Below are positions 36,007 through 45,641 of a stretch of 64,000 nucleotides of DNA, in pieces; the stretch's first letter is position 1, and each line of letters opens with the position of its first letter. The position numbers and the translations under genes were made by a program. The DNA is from Paenibacillus hunanensis (GTDB lineage: Bacteria; Bacillota; Bacilli; Paenibacillales; Paenibacillaceae): assembly GCF_014645615.1 (NCBI RefSeq), contig NZ_BMMB01000007.1, positions 351,317 through 415,316 on the forward strand, given 5' to 3'. The notes beneath the pieces are model-generated. The model worked only from the letters and a program-made list of their open reading frames with translations, ran no database searches and was not told the DNA's origin.

Positions 36007-38892
36007 ATGACAATCGACGAATCGAACAGACCATCGCTATGGCAATCCTATTACGGGCCCAATTTGGGGTACCTACAGGAGCAGTATGAAAAGTACAAAC
36101 AAGACCCGAACTCGGTAGACGAGGGTTACCGTGAACTCTTTGAACGTAATGGGGAACCTGTAGCTCCGGCTGCGCCTGTTTCCGGCACGGCAAGTGAGCA
36201 TGGGACTAGCACTCCGGGGAAAGTAGACACCAATCTATTGAAGAAAGCGGTTGCAGCAGAACGACTGGTATGGAATATCCGTACATACGGACATCTTGCA
36301 GCAGATATTGACCCGCTTGGTCTGAGCGCGCCATCTGATGTGCGTTTGCTTGACCCTGAACAGTATGGACTCAGTCAGCGCGATCTATCGCAGCTTCCAG
36401 CATCTCTGATCTGGGAAAATGCGCCGGATGAAGCACGTGACGGCTGGGAAGCGATCCAGATTCTACGTAAAAAGTACACTGGGCCGCTCGCTTACGAATT
36501 TGCTCATGTTCATGACGAGCAGGAGCGCAACTGGCTGAACCGCCAGGTCGAAACGAATTCGGCTTCTCAGACGCTGACAGACGAGGAACGCCTTGATCTG
36601 CTACACCGTCTGGTTGAAGTAGAGCAATTCGAAGAATTTTTGCACAAAACATTTGTCGGACAAAAACGTTTCTCCATTGAAGGAAATGACGCGCTCGTTC
36701 CGATGCTGGACACGATCGTGCGTATTGCTGCGCGCGGCGGAGCTCGCCACGTTCTGATGGGCATGGCTCACCGTGGTCGTCTGAACGTACTGGCACATGT
36801 ACTCAACAAGCCGTACGCGAAAATCTTCTCTGAATTCCATCATTCTCCGAACAAGGACATGATGCCATCTGAAGGCTCTATGGGCATTAACTTCGGTTGG
36901 ACAGGCGATGTAAAGTACCACTTAGGTGCGCGTTACTCGCTGACAGATGAAGGACAAAGCTATGAAACTCGTCTGACTCTGGCGAACAACCCGAGTCACC
37001 TTGAATACGTTAACCCGGTTGTCGAAGGCTTTACACGCGCGGCACAGGATGATCGTAGTGAAAAAGGTTATCCGCGTCAGGATAAGGACAAGGCAGCAGC
37101 GATCATCATGCACGGTGACGCAGCATTTGCGGGCGAAGGTATCGTAGCCGAAACATTGAACTTTAACCAGCTGCCGGGCTTCCAAAACGGCGGTACCATT
37201 CATATTATCGTTAACAACCGTCTTGGCTTCACGACAGACAGCAAGGACTCCCGTTCCACCCATTATGCCAGTGACCTGGCGAAGGGCTATGAGATTCCGG
37301 TTATCCACGTTAATGCGGATGATCCAGAAGCATGTATACGTGCAGCAGAAATGGCAATGCAATATCGTAATCTGTTCAAAAAAGACTTCCTGATCGACCT
37401 GATCGGTTATCGCCGTTACGGTCACAACGAAGCCGATGATCCAGAAACAACACAGCCGCTCATGTACGGCAAAGTGAAAAATCATCTGCGTGTTGCTTCT
37501 ATATACGGCAACCGTCTGGCAGAGCGTAATATCGCTCCTACGGATCAGTATGAGAAATACAAAAATGAAATACAGGATCAGATGAAAACGACCTATGACG
37601 AAGTGAAACGTGATGAGACGCAATCGACATTTGGTCCAGTGAATCCTGCTGGTGAAGGAGCAGCACATGCTTCTAATCAGACTGCTGTTTCGGCAAGCCT
37701 GCTGAACAAGATCAATGAAGGATTGCTGGCATGGCCGGAGAACTTCAATGTATATCCGAAGCTGCAACGTATTCTGGAGCGTCGCCGTGGTGCGCTGGAG
37801 CCAGAAGGTCGCGTGGATTGGGGTCATGCGGAGACGCTTGCATTTGCAAGTATTCTTGCAGAAGGCAAACCAATCCGTATCACAGGTCAGGACGCAGAGC
37901 GTGCTACATTTGCACACCGTAACCTGGTTCTGCATGATGCGAAAACAGGCGAGGCATTCTGCCCACTGCATCGACTGCCAGAAGCCAAAGCATCGTTTGC
38001 CATCCATAACAGTCCGCTCTCTGAGGCAGCGGTTATCGGCTTTGAATATGGCTACAATGTGTATGCACCGGAAACGCTTGTGATCTGGGAAGCACAGTAC
38101 GGCGACTTCGTAAATGCTGGACAGGTGCTGATTGACCAGTTCATCTCTGCGGGTCGTAGCAAATGGACACAAAAATCCAGTCTCGTGATGCTTCTGCCAC
38201 ACGGCTATGAAGGTATGGGACCGGAGCACTCCAGTGCACGTCCAGAGCGCTTCCTGCAACTGGCTGGTGAAGACAACTTCACGATCGCTAACCTGACCTC
38301 TGCTTCTCAATATTTCCACCTGCTGCGTCGTCAGGCGCTGAGCACGGAAACGGAAGAAGCGCGTCCACTCGTAGTGATGTCGCCGAAGAGCTTGATCCGT
38401 AATCCACGTGTTACGGCACCAGCTTCGGAGCTAAGTGAAGGTAGCTTCCGTCCAATTTTGGAGCAAGCTGGTCTGGGCGGTAACAAGGATGCGGTTGAAC
38501 GCGTAATCCTTTGCACAGGTAAAGTGGCGATCGATCTGGAAGAGGCACTTGAGAAAGAAAAAGATACGGATTTCTCATGGCTGCACATCATTCGTGTAGA
38601 GCAGCTGTATCCGTTCCCGAAAGAAGAAATCAGTAATGTTCTAGCTGGCTTCAAAAATCTGCAACAGGTGATCTGGTTGCAGGAGGAGCCACAGAATATG
38701 GGCTACTGGACATATACGGAGCCAAGACTGCGTGCACTCTCAGGCGGAATCGAAGTGAGCTACATCGGCCGTCCGGAGCGTTCCAGCCCGGCAAGTGGTT
38801 ACCAGCATGTTCATGCTATTGAGCAACAGCGTATCCTGACATCAGCACTCAAACCAAATTCGTTGAAAAACAACATATCCCTGGGGAGGTAA
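36007..38892 (+). CDS. odhA: 2-oxoglutarate dehydrogenase E1 component
   Basis: 961 residues, normal length. The N-terminus 'SLWQSYYGPNLGYLQEQYEKYKQDPNSVDEGYRELF' is typical of the E2-contact region, followed by 'KRFSIEGNDALVPMLDTIV', 'MGMAHRGRLNVLAHVLNKP', 'SHLEYVNPVVEGFTRA', 'HGDAAFAGEGIVAETLN' and 'RRYGHNEADDPETTQPLMY', which build the thiamine-diphosphate site. The transketolase-like C-terminus ends 'LREENIS'-like in position with 'YIGRPERSSPASGY'. It decarboxylates 2-oxoglutarate and passes succinyl groups to E2 in the citric acid cycle. GGAGGG precedes the ATG. odhB follows six bases after the stop; the E3 subunit is not in the window. Confidence 0.97.
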   Translation: MTIDESNRPSLWQSYYGPNLGYLQEQYEKYKQDPNSVDEGYRELFERNGEPVAPAAPVSGTASEHGTSTPGKVDTNLLKKAVAAERLVWNIRTYGHLAADIDPLGLSAPSDVRLLDPEQYGLSQRDLSQLPASLIWENAPDEARDGWEAIQILRKKYTGPLAYEFAHVHDEQERNWLNRQVETNSASQTLTDEERLDLLHRLVEVEQFEEFLHKTFVGQKRFSIEGNDALVPMLDTIVRIAARGGARHVLMGMAHRGRLNVLAHVLNKPYAKIFSEFHHSPNKDMMPSEGSMGINFGWTGDVKYHLGARYSLTDEGQSYETRLTLANNPSHLEYVNPVVEGFTRAAQDDRSEKGYPRQDKDKAAAIIMHGDAAFAGEGIVAETLNFNQLPGFQNGGTIHIIVNNRLGFTTDSKDSRSTHYASDLAKGYEIPVIHVNADDPEACIRAAEMAMQYRNLFKKDFLIDLIGYRRYGHNEADDPETTQPLMYGKVKNHLRVASIYGNRLAERNIAPTDQYEKYKNEIQDQMKTTYDEVKRDETQSTFGPVNPAGEGAAHASNQTAVSASLLNKINEGLLAWPENFNVYPKLQRILERRRGALEPEGRVDWGHAETLAFASILAEGKPIRITGQDAERATFAHRNLVLHDAKTGEAFCPLHRLPEAKASFAIHNSPLSEAAVIGFEYGYNVYAPETLVIWEAQYGDFVNAGQVLIDQFISAGRSKWTQKSSLVMLLPHGYEGMGPEHSSARPERFLQLAGEDNFTIANLTSASQYFHLLRRQALSTETEEARPLVVMSPKSLIRNPRVTAPASELSEGSFRPILEQAGLGGNKDAVERVILCTGKVAIDLEEALEKEKDTDFSWLHIIRVEQLYPFPKEEISNVLAGFKNLQQVIWLQEEPQNMGYWTYTEPRLRALSGGIEVSYIGRPERSSPASGYQHVHAIEQQRILTSALKPNSLKNNISLGR

Positions 38893-38898
38893 GCAGCT

Positions 38899-40170
38899 GT
38901 GAGCGAAATCAAAGTACCGGAAATGGGCGAATCGATTACTGAAGGAACCGTATCAAAATGGGTAGTTAAAGAAGGAGATACCGTTAGTCAGGGTGACGTT
39001 CTGCTGGAACTGGAAACTGACAAGGTCAACCTGGAAATCAGTGCTGAGGAAGACGGTGTGATCGAATCGATCACCCGTCAAGAAGGCGAAACTGTACAGG
39101 TGGGTGAATCCGTTGGCGTGATCGGCGCAGGTAATGGCGCTCCGAAAGCACCTCCAGCTCCACCTGCTAAAGAAGATAAGCCAGCTCCTCCAGCACCTGC
39201 TAATGAGCAAGCGCGTGAGCCAAAAACGGATCTGGCTACAGCAGTAGCTGTGAGCAAGCCAGAAACAGGTGACACGATTGCTACGCCAGCAGCACGCAAG
39301 CTAGCTCGCGAGCGTGGTATCGATCTGACTGCGGTACAGGGTAACGATCCAATCGGTCGTGTGAAGCATGATGATGTGCGCAAGCATGACGATAAGCCAA
39401 CTAATCTGGGTGCAGCTCCAAGCAAGCCAGCTCCGCCAAAAGCGCCAGCTGCTGATAGCAACCCTGCGAAGCCGGCTGATCGTGTACCGATGTCCCGTCG
39501 TCGTCGTACGATTGCGAATCGTCTCGTTGAGGCGCAACACAATGCAGCGATGCTGACTACATTCAATGAAGTGGATATGACAGCGATCCTCGACGTGCGT
39601 AAACGCCGTAAGGATAAATTCAAAGAGAAGCATGATGTAGGTCTCGGCTTTATGTCCTTCTTTACGAAAGCTGTTGTCGGTGCACTCAAAGCGTATCCGA
39701 TGGTCAACGCTGAAATCGATGGCGATGATGTAATCATCAAAAAATACTATGATATCGGTATCGCTGTATCTGCGAAGGAAGGTCTGGTTGTACCAGTCGT
39801 ACGCGATGCAGATCGCCTTGGTTTTGCCGGTATTGAAAAAGAGATCGCCAGCCTGGCATCTAAAGCTCGCAACAACAGTCTTGCTCTGTCGGAACTGCAA
39901 GGGGGTACATTTACAATCACTAACGGTGGTGTATTTGGTTCCCTGCTGTCCACACCAATCCTGAACGCACCACAGGTCGGTATCCTGGGTATGCACAAAA
40001 TCCAGGTTCGCCCCGTAGCGATCGACGATGTACGTATGGAAAACCGTCCGATGATGTACATTGCACTGTCCTACGATCACCGTATTATTGATGGCAGCGA
40101 AGCGGTAAGCTTCCTGGTAAAAGTAAAAGAATTGCTCGAAGATCCAGAAACACTGCTGATCGAGGGCTAA
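38899..40170 (+). CDS. odhB: 2-oxoglutarate dehydrogenase E2 component (dihydrolipoamide succinyltransferase)
   Basis: 423 residues starting at a GTG with GGGGAGG upstream. Lipoyl domain with the attachment lysine in 'LELETDKVNLEI' (K42), an Ala/Pro-rich hinge (~80-115), the E1/E3-binding domain 'TPAARKLARERGIDL' near 130 and a second Ala/Pro hinge. The catalytic domain ends in 'ALSYDHRIIDGSEAVSFL' with H394 and D398. All functional elements are intact. It forms the core of the complex with OdhA and is translated from the same message. Confidence 0.97.
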   Translation: MSEIKVPEMGESITEGTVSKWVVKEGDTVSQGDVLLELETDKVNLEISAEEDGVIESITRQEGETVQVGESVGVIGAGNGAPKAPPAPPAKEDKPAPPAPANEQAREPKTDLATAVAVSKPETGDTIATPAARKLARERGIDLTAVQGNDPIGRVKHDDVRKHDDKPTNLGAAPSKPAPPKAPAADSNPAKPADRVPMSRRRRTIANRLVEAQHNAAMLTTFNEVDMTAILDVRKRRKDKFKEKHDVGLGFMSFFTKAVVGALKAYPMVNAEIDGDDVIIKKYYDIGIAVSAKEGLVVPVVRDADRLGFAGIEKEIASLASKARNNSLALSELQGGTFTITNGGVFGSLLSTPILNAPQVGILGMHKIQVRPVAIDDVRMENRPMMYIALSYDHRIIDGSEAVSFLVKVKELLEDPETLLIEG

Positions 40171-40218
40171 TCGCTTGGTACCCAAGCCTTGGATTCTACA
40201 ATCAAGGGCATAACATCA

Positions 40219-40255
40219 CAAAAGAGCCTCTCCTATTTGAAGGAGAGGCTCTTTT
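40219..40255. terminator. Terminator of odhAB
   Basis: AAAAGAGCCTCTCCT pairs perfectly with AGGAGAGGCTCTTTT across a 6-base loop, with T5 following. A-run on the other side makes it usable from the convergent BCCT gene too. Confidence 0.93.
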
Positions 40256-40458
40256 TGATATAAGTGGATGGAATTACTTTTACATTTGATTGGATCGTCT
40301 ACCATGCGTGTAAAGACAGGGAAATAATGCATGGCGACTTTTGCAGGCCATATTTATGAATGTTCACTGCATCAATATGCCTATCAAGAAATAGCGAACA
40401 GAATGTGTAGCATTAGGTTCATCTGTATCTTAACGATATGAATGATTAGAGCGTTAAG

Positions 40459-41991
40459 TTACTTTTTGTTGACAGGCGGCTGTTGCTGTTGATTGGCTCG
40501 TCTTTGTCGTGCTAGTTGATTCGATTCTTGATTTAGTGATTTAAGCAGACTGACCGCCATCATGATAATAACAAATGAGAATGGGAGAGCGGCGACAATC
40601 ATCGTATTTTGTAGAGCCTGTAATCCACCGGAATAGAGTAGAACAAGCGCAATAGCAGTTAGCAATAAACCCCAGATCACTTTCAGCAGGTTACTTGGAT
40701 TTTGCGAACCATTTGTCGTCATCATACCAAGTACGAAGGTACCGGAATCGGCTGAGGTGATGAAGAAAATAGCAATCAATCCAATTGCCAGTAGTGAAAT
40801 GGCAGAAGCAAATGGGAAGGTCGATAGCATCCCGAACAGCGATTGCTCTGTTGTGAGCGCAGAGATCAGCTTAGTGCCGCTACGCTCCAAGGCAATTGCC
40901 GAGCCACCAAATACAGCGAACCAGATAAAGCTAATAATTGAAGGCGCTAGCAGTACATAGGCGACGAATTCACGAATGGTACGACCTTTGGATACACGAG
41001 CGATAAAGATGCCGACAAACGGCGACCACGCAATCCACCAGGCCCAGTAAAAGATCGTCCACGTATTAATCCATTCACGATTTTCCGAATTGAGTGGAGC
41101 TAGACGGAAGCTCATATTAATGAAGTTTTGCAGATATTTACCGATTGTATCCGTGAACAGATTTAGTGTAAACAATGTAGGCCCTAAAATAAATACCAGC
41201 AACAGCAACGCGCCTGCTAGAATCATATTCACATTACTGAGAATACGAATCCCTTTGTCCAGACCACTGAGTGCGGAGCCGAGGAAAAGAACGGTTACGA
41301 TAATAATAATAATGAACTGACTTACAAAGCTGGATGGCATACCATACAGGAATGACAAGCCTCCATTAATTTGTACAGCACCAAAGCCGAGTGAGGTCGA
41401 TACCCCGATAACAGTAGCAAGAACCGCGACAATATCAATCGCTTTGCCGAATTTACCTGTAGCATATTTGCCTAAAATAGGTTTGAGTGTAGCGCTGATC
41501 AAGCCGGGATTACCATGTCGGAACATAAAATAGGCGAGTGATAATCCCACTAAACCATATACCGCCCATGCATGAATGCCCCAGTGGAAAAAGGTATACT
41601 GCATCGCGTCACGAACCGCTGCACTTGTGCCCGTTTCACCAGTAGGCGATTGTAGTGCATAGTGGCTGATTGGCTCGGCAGTTCCGTAGAAGACCAGACC
41701 AATACCGACACCCGCACTGAACAGCATAGCAACCCAGGTTGGGCGAGAAAACTCCGGTTTATCCTCTGGTTTGCCCAGCTTGATCTTACCGACCGGGCTA
41801 ACCATTAGATACAGACAGATTGCCACAAAAGCGGTGACAATAATCAGGTAATACCAGCCAAATGTATTCGTAATAAAACCTTCGGTATTGGCAGTTACAT
41901 TCTCAAAAGATTGCGGTGCGACGACACCAACGATAACAAATAGTAGCAAAATAATTGCAGATACATAAAATACACTTGTTGTTTGCTTCAT
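40459..41991 (-). CDS. BCCT-family transporter (glycine betaine/choline, OpuD-like)
   Basis: 510 residues, twelve hydrophobic segments. BCCT markers: 'MLFSAGVGIGLVFYGTAEPISHY' near 88, 'FFHWGIHAWAVYGLVGLSLAYF' near 134, and the core 'WTIFYWAWWIAWSPFVGIFIARVSKGRTIREF' near 310-341, the aromatic betaine-binding helix. The C-terminus is polar and Gln-rich. It imports betaine-type osmoprotectants with sodium ions. AAGGAG lies about 13 bases before the ATG, a long spacing. Single gene, so probably controlled at its own promoter in 41992-42409. Confidence 0.92.
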   Translation of the reverse strand: MKQTTSVFYVSAIILLLFVIVGVVAPQSFENVTANTEGFITNTFGWYYLIIVTAFVAICLYLMVSPVGKIKLGKPEDKPEFSRPTWVAMLFSAGVGIGLVFYGTAEPISHYALQSPTGETGTSAAVRDAMQYTFFHWGIHAWAVYGLVGLSLAYFMFRHGNPGLISATLKPILGKYATGKFGKAIDIVAVLATVIGVSTSLGFGAVQINGGLSFLYGMPSSFVSQFIIIIIVTVLFLGSALSGLDKGIRILSNVNMILAGALLLLVFILGPTLFTLNLFTDTIGKYLQNFINMSFRLAPLNSENREWINTWTIFYWAWWIAWSPFVGIFIARVSKGRTIREFVAYVLLAPSIISFIWFAVFGGSAIALERSGTKLISALTTEQSLFGMLSTFPFASAISLLAIGLIAIFFITSADSGTFVLGMMTTNGSQNPSNLLKVIWGLLLTAIALVLLYSGGLQALQNTMIVAALPFSFVIIMMAVSLLKSLNQESNQLARQRRANQQQQPPVNKK

Positions 41992-42409
41992 AGGCTATAA
42001 ACAGCTCCTTGTCTTGATTGTCATGCAGTACATAGTCAGACAGCTAACTGCATGTAGGTCTAGTGTTAGTCATACAGATACATATAAAGTTGGATGAGTG
42101 TCTGTTCTCAAGTATACTGTTCATAGGTAAATATAATGCTGAATCGATGCTTAAAGGCGCGGGTTCCAGTATAACGAAATCAGCAAATGATTGCAAAAAT
42201 AATGATACAATAAGTATTTTTGGTATAAATATGAAATTATAGAATATAATATAATATGAATTAAAGCGACTTTTACCTGTTGTTTCCAGAAGCAATAAAA
42301 AGCGATACTATTAAATAAGCTGCTATGCGTTATAATAAACATGCTATGAAATGTTTTACATTAAAATGGATCATATACTTGCATACCAACCAGTGAGGAG
42401 GCTACATAC
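41992..42409. other. AT-rich divergent intergenic region
   Basis: 418 bases between the BCCT gene (minus) and an acetyltransferase (plus), very AT-rich from 42170 to 42370. It must hold both promoters, but several AT-rich hexamers compete and none stands out. GGAGG at 42395-42399 serves the acetyltransferase. Confidence 0.4.
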
Positions 42410-42955
42410 ATGCTAATCGAAGAAAGAAGCTACAATATTAAAGGACTGGAATATACAATTCGTTGTGCCAAACCAGAAGATGCACATAGCCTGGCAGAAG
42501 TACGCCTGCAAATTGATGGAGAGACTGAGAATCTGGATCGTCGCCGTGGAGAGGCATATTTGGAGCCAGAAGGCTTTGAAGCGCTGATTAAAGCGGATAC
42601 AGAAAAGGAAACGAATCTATTTCTCGTAGCAGAAGCGAATGATCGCATTGTTGGCTATTCACGCTGCGAGGGCAGTCCGCTAAGTCGGATGGCGCATAAG
42701 GTTGAATTCAGCGTTGGTATTATTAAGGATTACTGGGGACATGGCATCGGTCGTCAGCTGCTAGATCATTCAGTTGCCTGGGCAGATGAGACAGGCATTC
42801 AGAAAATGACGCTCCAGGTGATCGAGACGAACATCAAAGCGATCGATATGTATAAAAAGGTAGGCTTTGAGATTGAAGGTGTGCTCAAGCGTGACCGCCT
42901 GCTTGCTGATGGCAATTATTATAATACGATTGTGATGGGACGCTTCCGTCTGTAA
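42410..42955 (+). CDS. GNAT family N-acetyltransferase
   Basis: 181 residues. GNAT fold signs: 'YTIRCAKPEDAHSLAEVRLQ' at the N-terminus, 'FLVAEANDRIVGYSRCEG' strand pair near 72, acetyl-CoA loop 'VGIIKDYWGHGIGRQLLDHSVAWA' near 103, and 'NIKAIDMYKKVGFEIEGVLKRDRLLADG' near 142, characteristic of the YhhY/SpeG-like subgroup. GAGGAGG precedes the ATG. Acceptor unknown. Confidence 0.88.
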   Translation: MLIEERSYNIKGLEYTIRCAKPEDAHSLAEVRLQIDGETENLDRRRGEAYLEPEGFEALIKADTEKETNLFLVAEANDRIVGYSRCEGSPLSRMAHKVEFSVGIIKDYWGHGIGRQLLDHSVAWADETGIQKMTLQVIETNIKAIDMYKKVGFEIEGVLKRDRLLADGNYYNTIVMGRFRL

Positions 42956-43300
42956 TTTCTAACTGTAATTTCTAATTAAAAATTAGGCTGTGGATTCTAC
43001 CTGTACGGGAATTGAGCTGTAGTCGAATGATCCCGTGCCGATAAGATTAGGATAAGATATCTTGCAAATTTGGATATATAAATGGGAATGCGATTTGTAC
43101 ATTTTGGATAAGGGCAGTCTTTTGATGTCAGTAAACGATACAGTCTCGGATGTATTATTGTGCTTGTATGCCAGGTGTTCACAATTGCTTTCAAATGCGA
43201 AATAATCTGTTGATGAGATTGACAATCTTTGCTGGATGTTAATAATTTTGTGTTGATTTTAAATCTTTCTTGGCAGTTTGTAAGCGGTTATCACTTCATG
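42956..43300. other. Intergenic, no gene seen
   Basis: The gap up to the MFS gene start (42956-43596) holds one terminator-like hairpin at 43301-43340. The first part contains an in-frame stretch on the minus strand (42983-43225) without a ribosome site, which I do not accept as a gene. Confidence 0.35.
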
Positions 43301-43340
43301 AATCCGTCTGTATGCTCTTCGCATAACAGGCGGATTTTTT
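43301..43340 (+). terminator. Terminator-like hairpin in a gene-free region
   Basis: AATCCGTCTG-TATGC pairs with GCATA-ACAGGCGGATT with a small interruption, followed by T4-6. No annotated gene ends within 340 bases upstream, so it may end an unrecognised small transcript. Confidence 0.65.
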
Positions 43341-43596
43341 GTGTTGAGATCCATTCTGCTCCAGTTTGGGTGATAATGAGCGGACTGGTAACTGCGATTA
43401 GATGGCAAGCAAGCGGGGTATATGAAAATAGACACAGGTGTAAATCGATACACATGAATCGGCTAGCAAATAAATGAGACTGGACGATGCGATTCGTAAT
43501 AGAAGGTCACTATTTGATCCAGCTTGTTACAGATTTGCTCGTGTGATTTACCCTAATCAAGCAAGAAGGCTTGGACTAATGATAGGAGTGAAGGCA

Positions 43597-45042
43597 ATGA
43601 GTACAATTCAAAATGATGAAGCAAGTCGGCGGGCTTTTTTACGCAAAGTCATTCTCATATCGACGCTGGGTGGCTTGTTATTCGGTTATGATACCGGAGT
43701 GATCAACGGGGCGTTGCCATTCATGTCGGCAGCAGATCAGCTCAATCTGAATTCGTTGACTGAAGGTATGGTTACCAGCTCGCTGCTGCTTGGTGCAGCA
43801 TTTGGTGCGGTGCTCGGTGGACGTCTATCTGACCGGATCGGTCGAAGACAAAGTATTCGCTACCTATCGATTTTATTCTTTTGTGCGACAATTGGTTCGG
43901 CGCTCGCGCCTAATGTACCGTTTATGGTCGCTTGTCGCTTTGTTCTAGGTCTGGCAGTAGGTGGTGCATCGGTTACCGTACCTTCTTATCTCGCAGAGAT
44001 TGCGCCAGCACAGAAGCGCGGCGGTATCGTCACACGTAATGAGCTTATGATCGTAAGTGGTCAGCTGCTCGCTTTTGTATTCAATGCGATTCTGGGTACA
44101 ACGCTAGGTCATAATGGTCATATCTGGCGCTATATGTTAGCGATGGCAGCGATCCCGGCAGTATTTCTGTTTATCGGTATGTTCCGTGTACCGGAAAGTC
44201 CGCGTTGGCTCGTAGCGAATCAAGAAAATAAACGTGCTTTTCGTGTATTGCAACGTATGCGCAGTAAAAAGCAGGCTACGCGCGAGCTGGAGGAAATTAA
44301 GGAAAACACGGAAACCGAGGAGGAAGTCGAACAGGCAAGCTTCCGCGATATGGCAACACCATGGATTCGTCGTATCGTTTTGATCGGAATCGGAATTGGT
44401 GTTGTGCAGCAGATTACTGGTGTGAACTCGATTATGTATTACGGTACAGAAATCTTGCGTCAATCCGGTTTTGGTACGAATGCGGCACTGATCGGTAATA
44501 TTGCCAATGGTGTCATTTCGGTGGCAGCGACATTCTTCGGTATGTGGTTGGTCGGTCGTGTTGGTCGCCGCCCTATGCTGATTACAGGGCTGGCAGGAAC
44601 GACAACAGTATTGCTGCTGATTGCTATTTTCTCGAATATGCTAGCTGGGACAGCGGCATTGCCGTATGTGATTCTGGGCTTGACTGTTACCTTCCTTGCC
44701 TTCCAGCAGGGGGCCGTATCGCCAGTAACGTGGTTGATGCTATCTGAAATTTTCCCGCTGCGACTACGTGGATTTGGGATGGGAATCAGTGTATTTTGTA
44801 GCTGGATGGTCAATTTCTCGGTTGGACTATTGTTCCCAATTATGACAGGTAGCATTGGCTTGTCGATGACCTTTTATGTATTTGTGGCACTTGGCGTGGT
44901 TGCGCTGGTGTTTGTACTGAAGTTCTTGCCGGAGACGAGAGGGCTTACACTGGAGCAGGTGGAGCAGAAGTTTCGTGAGTTTGGCAAGAAGCTTACAGGG
45001 GCTGGGCGTGAGTCGAAAGGTGGCACGGCTGCGTTGAAATAA
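43597..45042 (+). CDS. Sugar porter family MFS transporter (IolT/CsbC-like)
   Basis: 481 residues from the ATG at 43597, chosen because GGAG lies upstream and the protein then begins directly before helix 1; the frame continues 41 codons further without a ribosome site. Sugar-porter motifs: 'GGLLFGYDTGVINGALPF' near 25-42, 'GGRLSDRIGRRQSI' near 72, 'PESPRWL' near 200, 'QQITGVNSIMYYG' near 270, 'GRVGRRPML' near 320 and 'PETRGLTLEQVEQKF' at the end. It imports a sugar or inositol with protons. Twelve helices; monocistronic. Confidence 0.92.
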   Translation: MSTIQNDEASRRAFLRKVILISTLGGLLFGYDTGVINGALPFMSAADQLNLNSLTEGMVTSSLLLGAAFGAVLGGRLSDRIGRRQSIRYLSILFFCATIGSALAPNVPFMVACRFVLGLAVGGASVTVPSYLAEIAPAQKRGGIVTRNELMIVSGQLLAFVFNAILGTTLGHNGHIWRYMLAMAAIPAVFLFIGMFRVPESPRWLVANQENKRAFRVLQRMRSKKQATRELEEIKENTETEEEVEQASFRDMATPWIRRIVLIGIGIGVVQQITGVNSIMYYGTEILRQSGFGTNAALIGNIANGVISVAATFFGMWLVGRVGRRPMLITGLAGTTTVLLLIAIFSNMLAGTAALPYVILGLTVTFLAFQQGAVSPVTWLMLSEIFPLRLRGFGMGISVFCSWMVNFSVGLLFPIMTGSIGLSMTFYVFVALGVVALVFVLKFLPETRGLTLEQVEQKFREFGKKLTGAGRESKGGTAALK

Positions 45043-45156
45043 TCTCCTTGTATGTACTGTACGGGGAGCTTTATAGACAGCTGGTGAGCTGAACGGTTAT
45101 AACGTTTACATTGTGGTGTTCTGGTGGTATCTGGGGTATCTGGTGGCATCCACTCC

Positions 45157-45262
45157 AAAAAGCAATAAGGGCACGGACTCGGGTGGAGTAGCAAATCTAC
45201 GAATGTGGAAGAAATGTAGATTTCCTACTCCAAAGTCGTCCGTCGCCCTTATTTGCTTTTTT
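45157..45262 (+). repeat. Dispersed hairpin element, copy C (106 nt)
   Basis: Outer arms AAAAAGCAATAAGGGC (45157-45172) and GCCCTTATTTGCTTTTTT (45245-45262) pair. The conserved 14-mers GGACTCGGGTGGAG (45175-45188) and CTCCAAAGTCGTCC (45228-45241) are identical to copy A. The top stem GTAGCAAATCTAC with GTAGATTTCCTAC differs from A and B. The T6 at the right end means it could also act as a terminator for the MFS gene ending 115 bases before. Confidence 0.85.
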
Positions 45263-45439
45263 CCGTTAGGTGCTGGGAGTGTATGGGGCTGGATTTAGGT
45301 GAAAAGATAGGTGGTGGAGGTAATTTATGATGGATTGTAGGTTTATGAGGTGTATGATTTTATGCGATGAATTTATTGAAGCTTAAGATAGGAGGGTGGA
45401 GCGATGCTATAGAATAAGGGGGTTTGCGAATTTGATAAG

Positions 45440-45641
45440 CTCTGCAAATCCCGTAGACCCTATGAATCCCAAGAACCTCAAGAACCTCAAGAACCTCATA
45501 TACCTCCTGAACTTCGTAAACCCCGTAAACCCCGTAAACCCCGTAAACCCCGTAAACCCCGTAAACCCCGTAAACCCCGTAAACCCCGTAAACCCCGTAA
45601 ACCCCGTAAACCCCGTAAACCCCGTAAACCCCGTAAACCCT
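45440..45641. repeat. 9-bp tandem repeat array
   Basis: Fourteen consecutive GTAAACCCC units from 45516 to 45641 (the last ends CCT). They are preceded from about 45440 by degenerate 9-base units of the same phase (AAGAACCTC three times, GTAGACCCT, ATGAATCCC). The unit length is a multiple of three, so an open frame of repeated Val-Asn-Pro results; there is no properly spaced ribosome site, and I do not treat it as a gene. Confidence 0.93.

Noticed and set aside
36922..38319. Minus-strand open frame of 465 codons opposite odhA
   Set aside because: It is a shadow of the highly conserved odhA reading frame, has no ribosome site, and its composition (His, Cys, Phe rich) is typical of antisense frames.
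39301..40185. Minus-strand open frame of 294 codons opposite odhB
   Set aside because: Same reasoning: it is antisense to an unambiguous gene and has no recognisable domain.
42983..43225. 80-codon minus-strand frame
   Set aside because: No ribosome site, no hydrophobic or domain pattern, and it ends in AT-rich intergenic DNA.
45516..45641. CRISPR-like array
   Set aside because: The units are contiguous 9-mers without spacers, so it is a simple tandem repeat.
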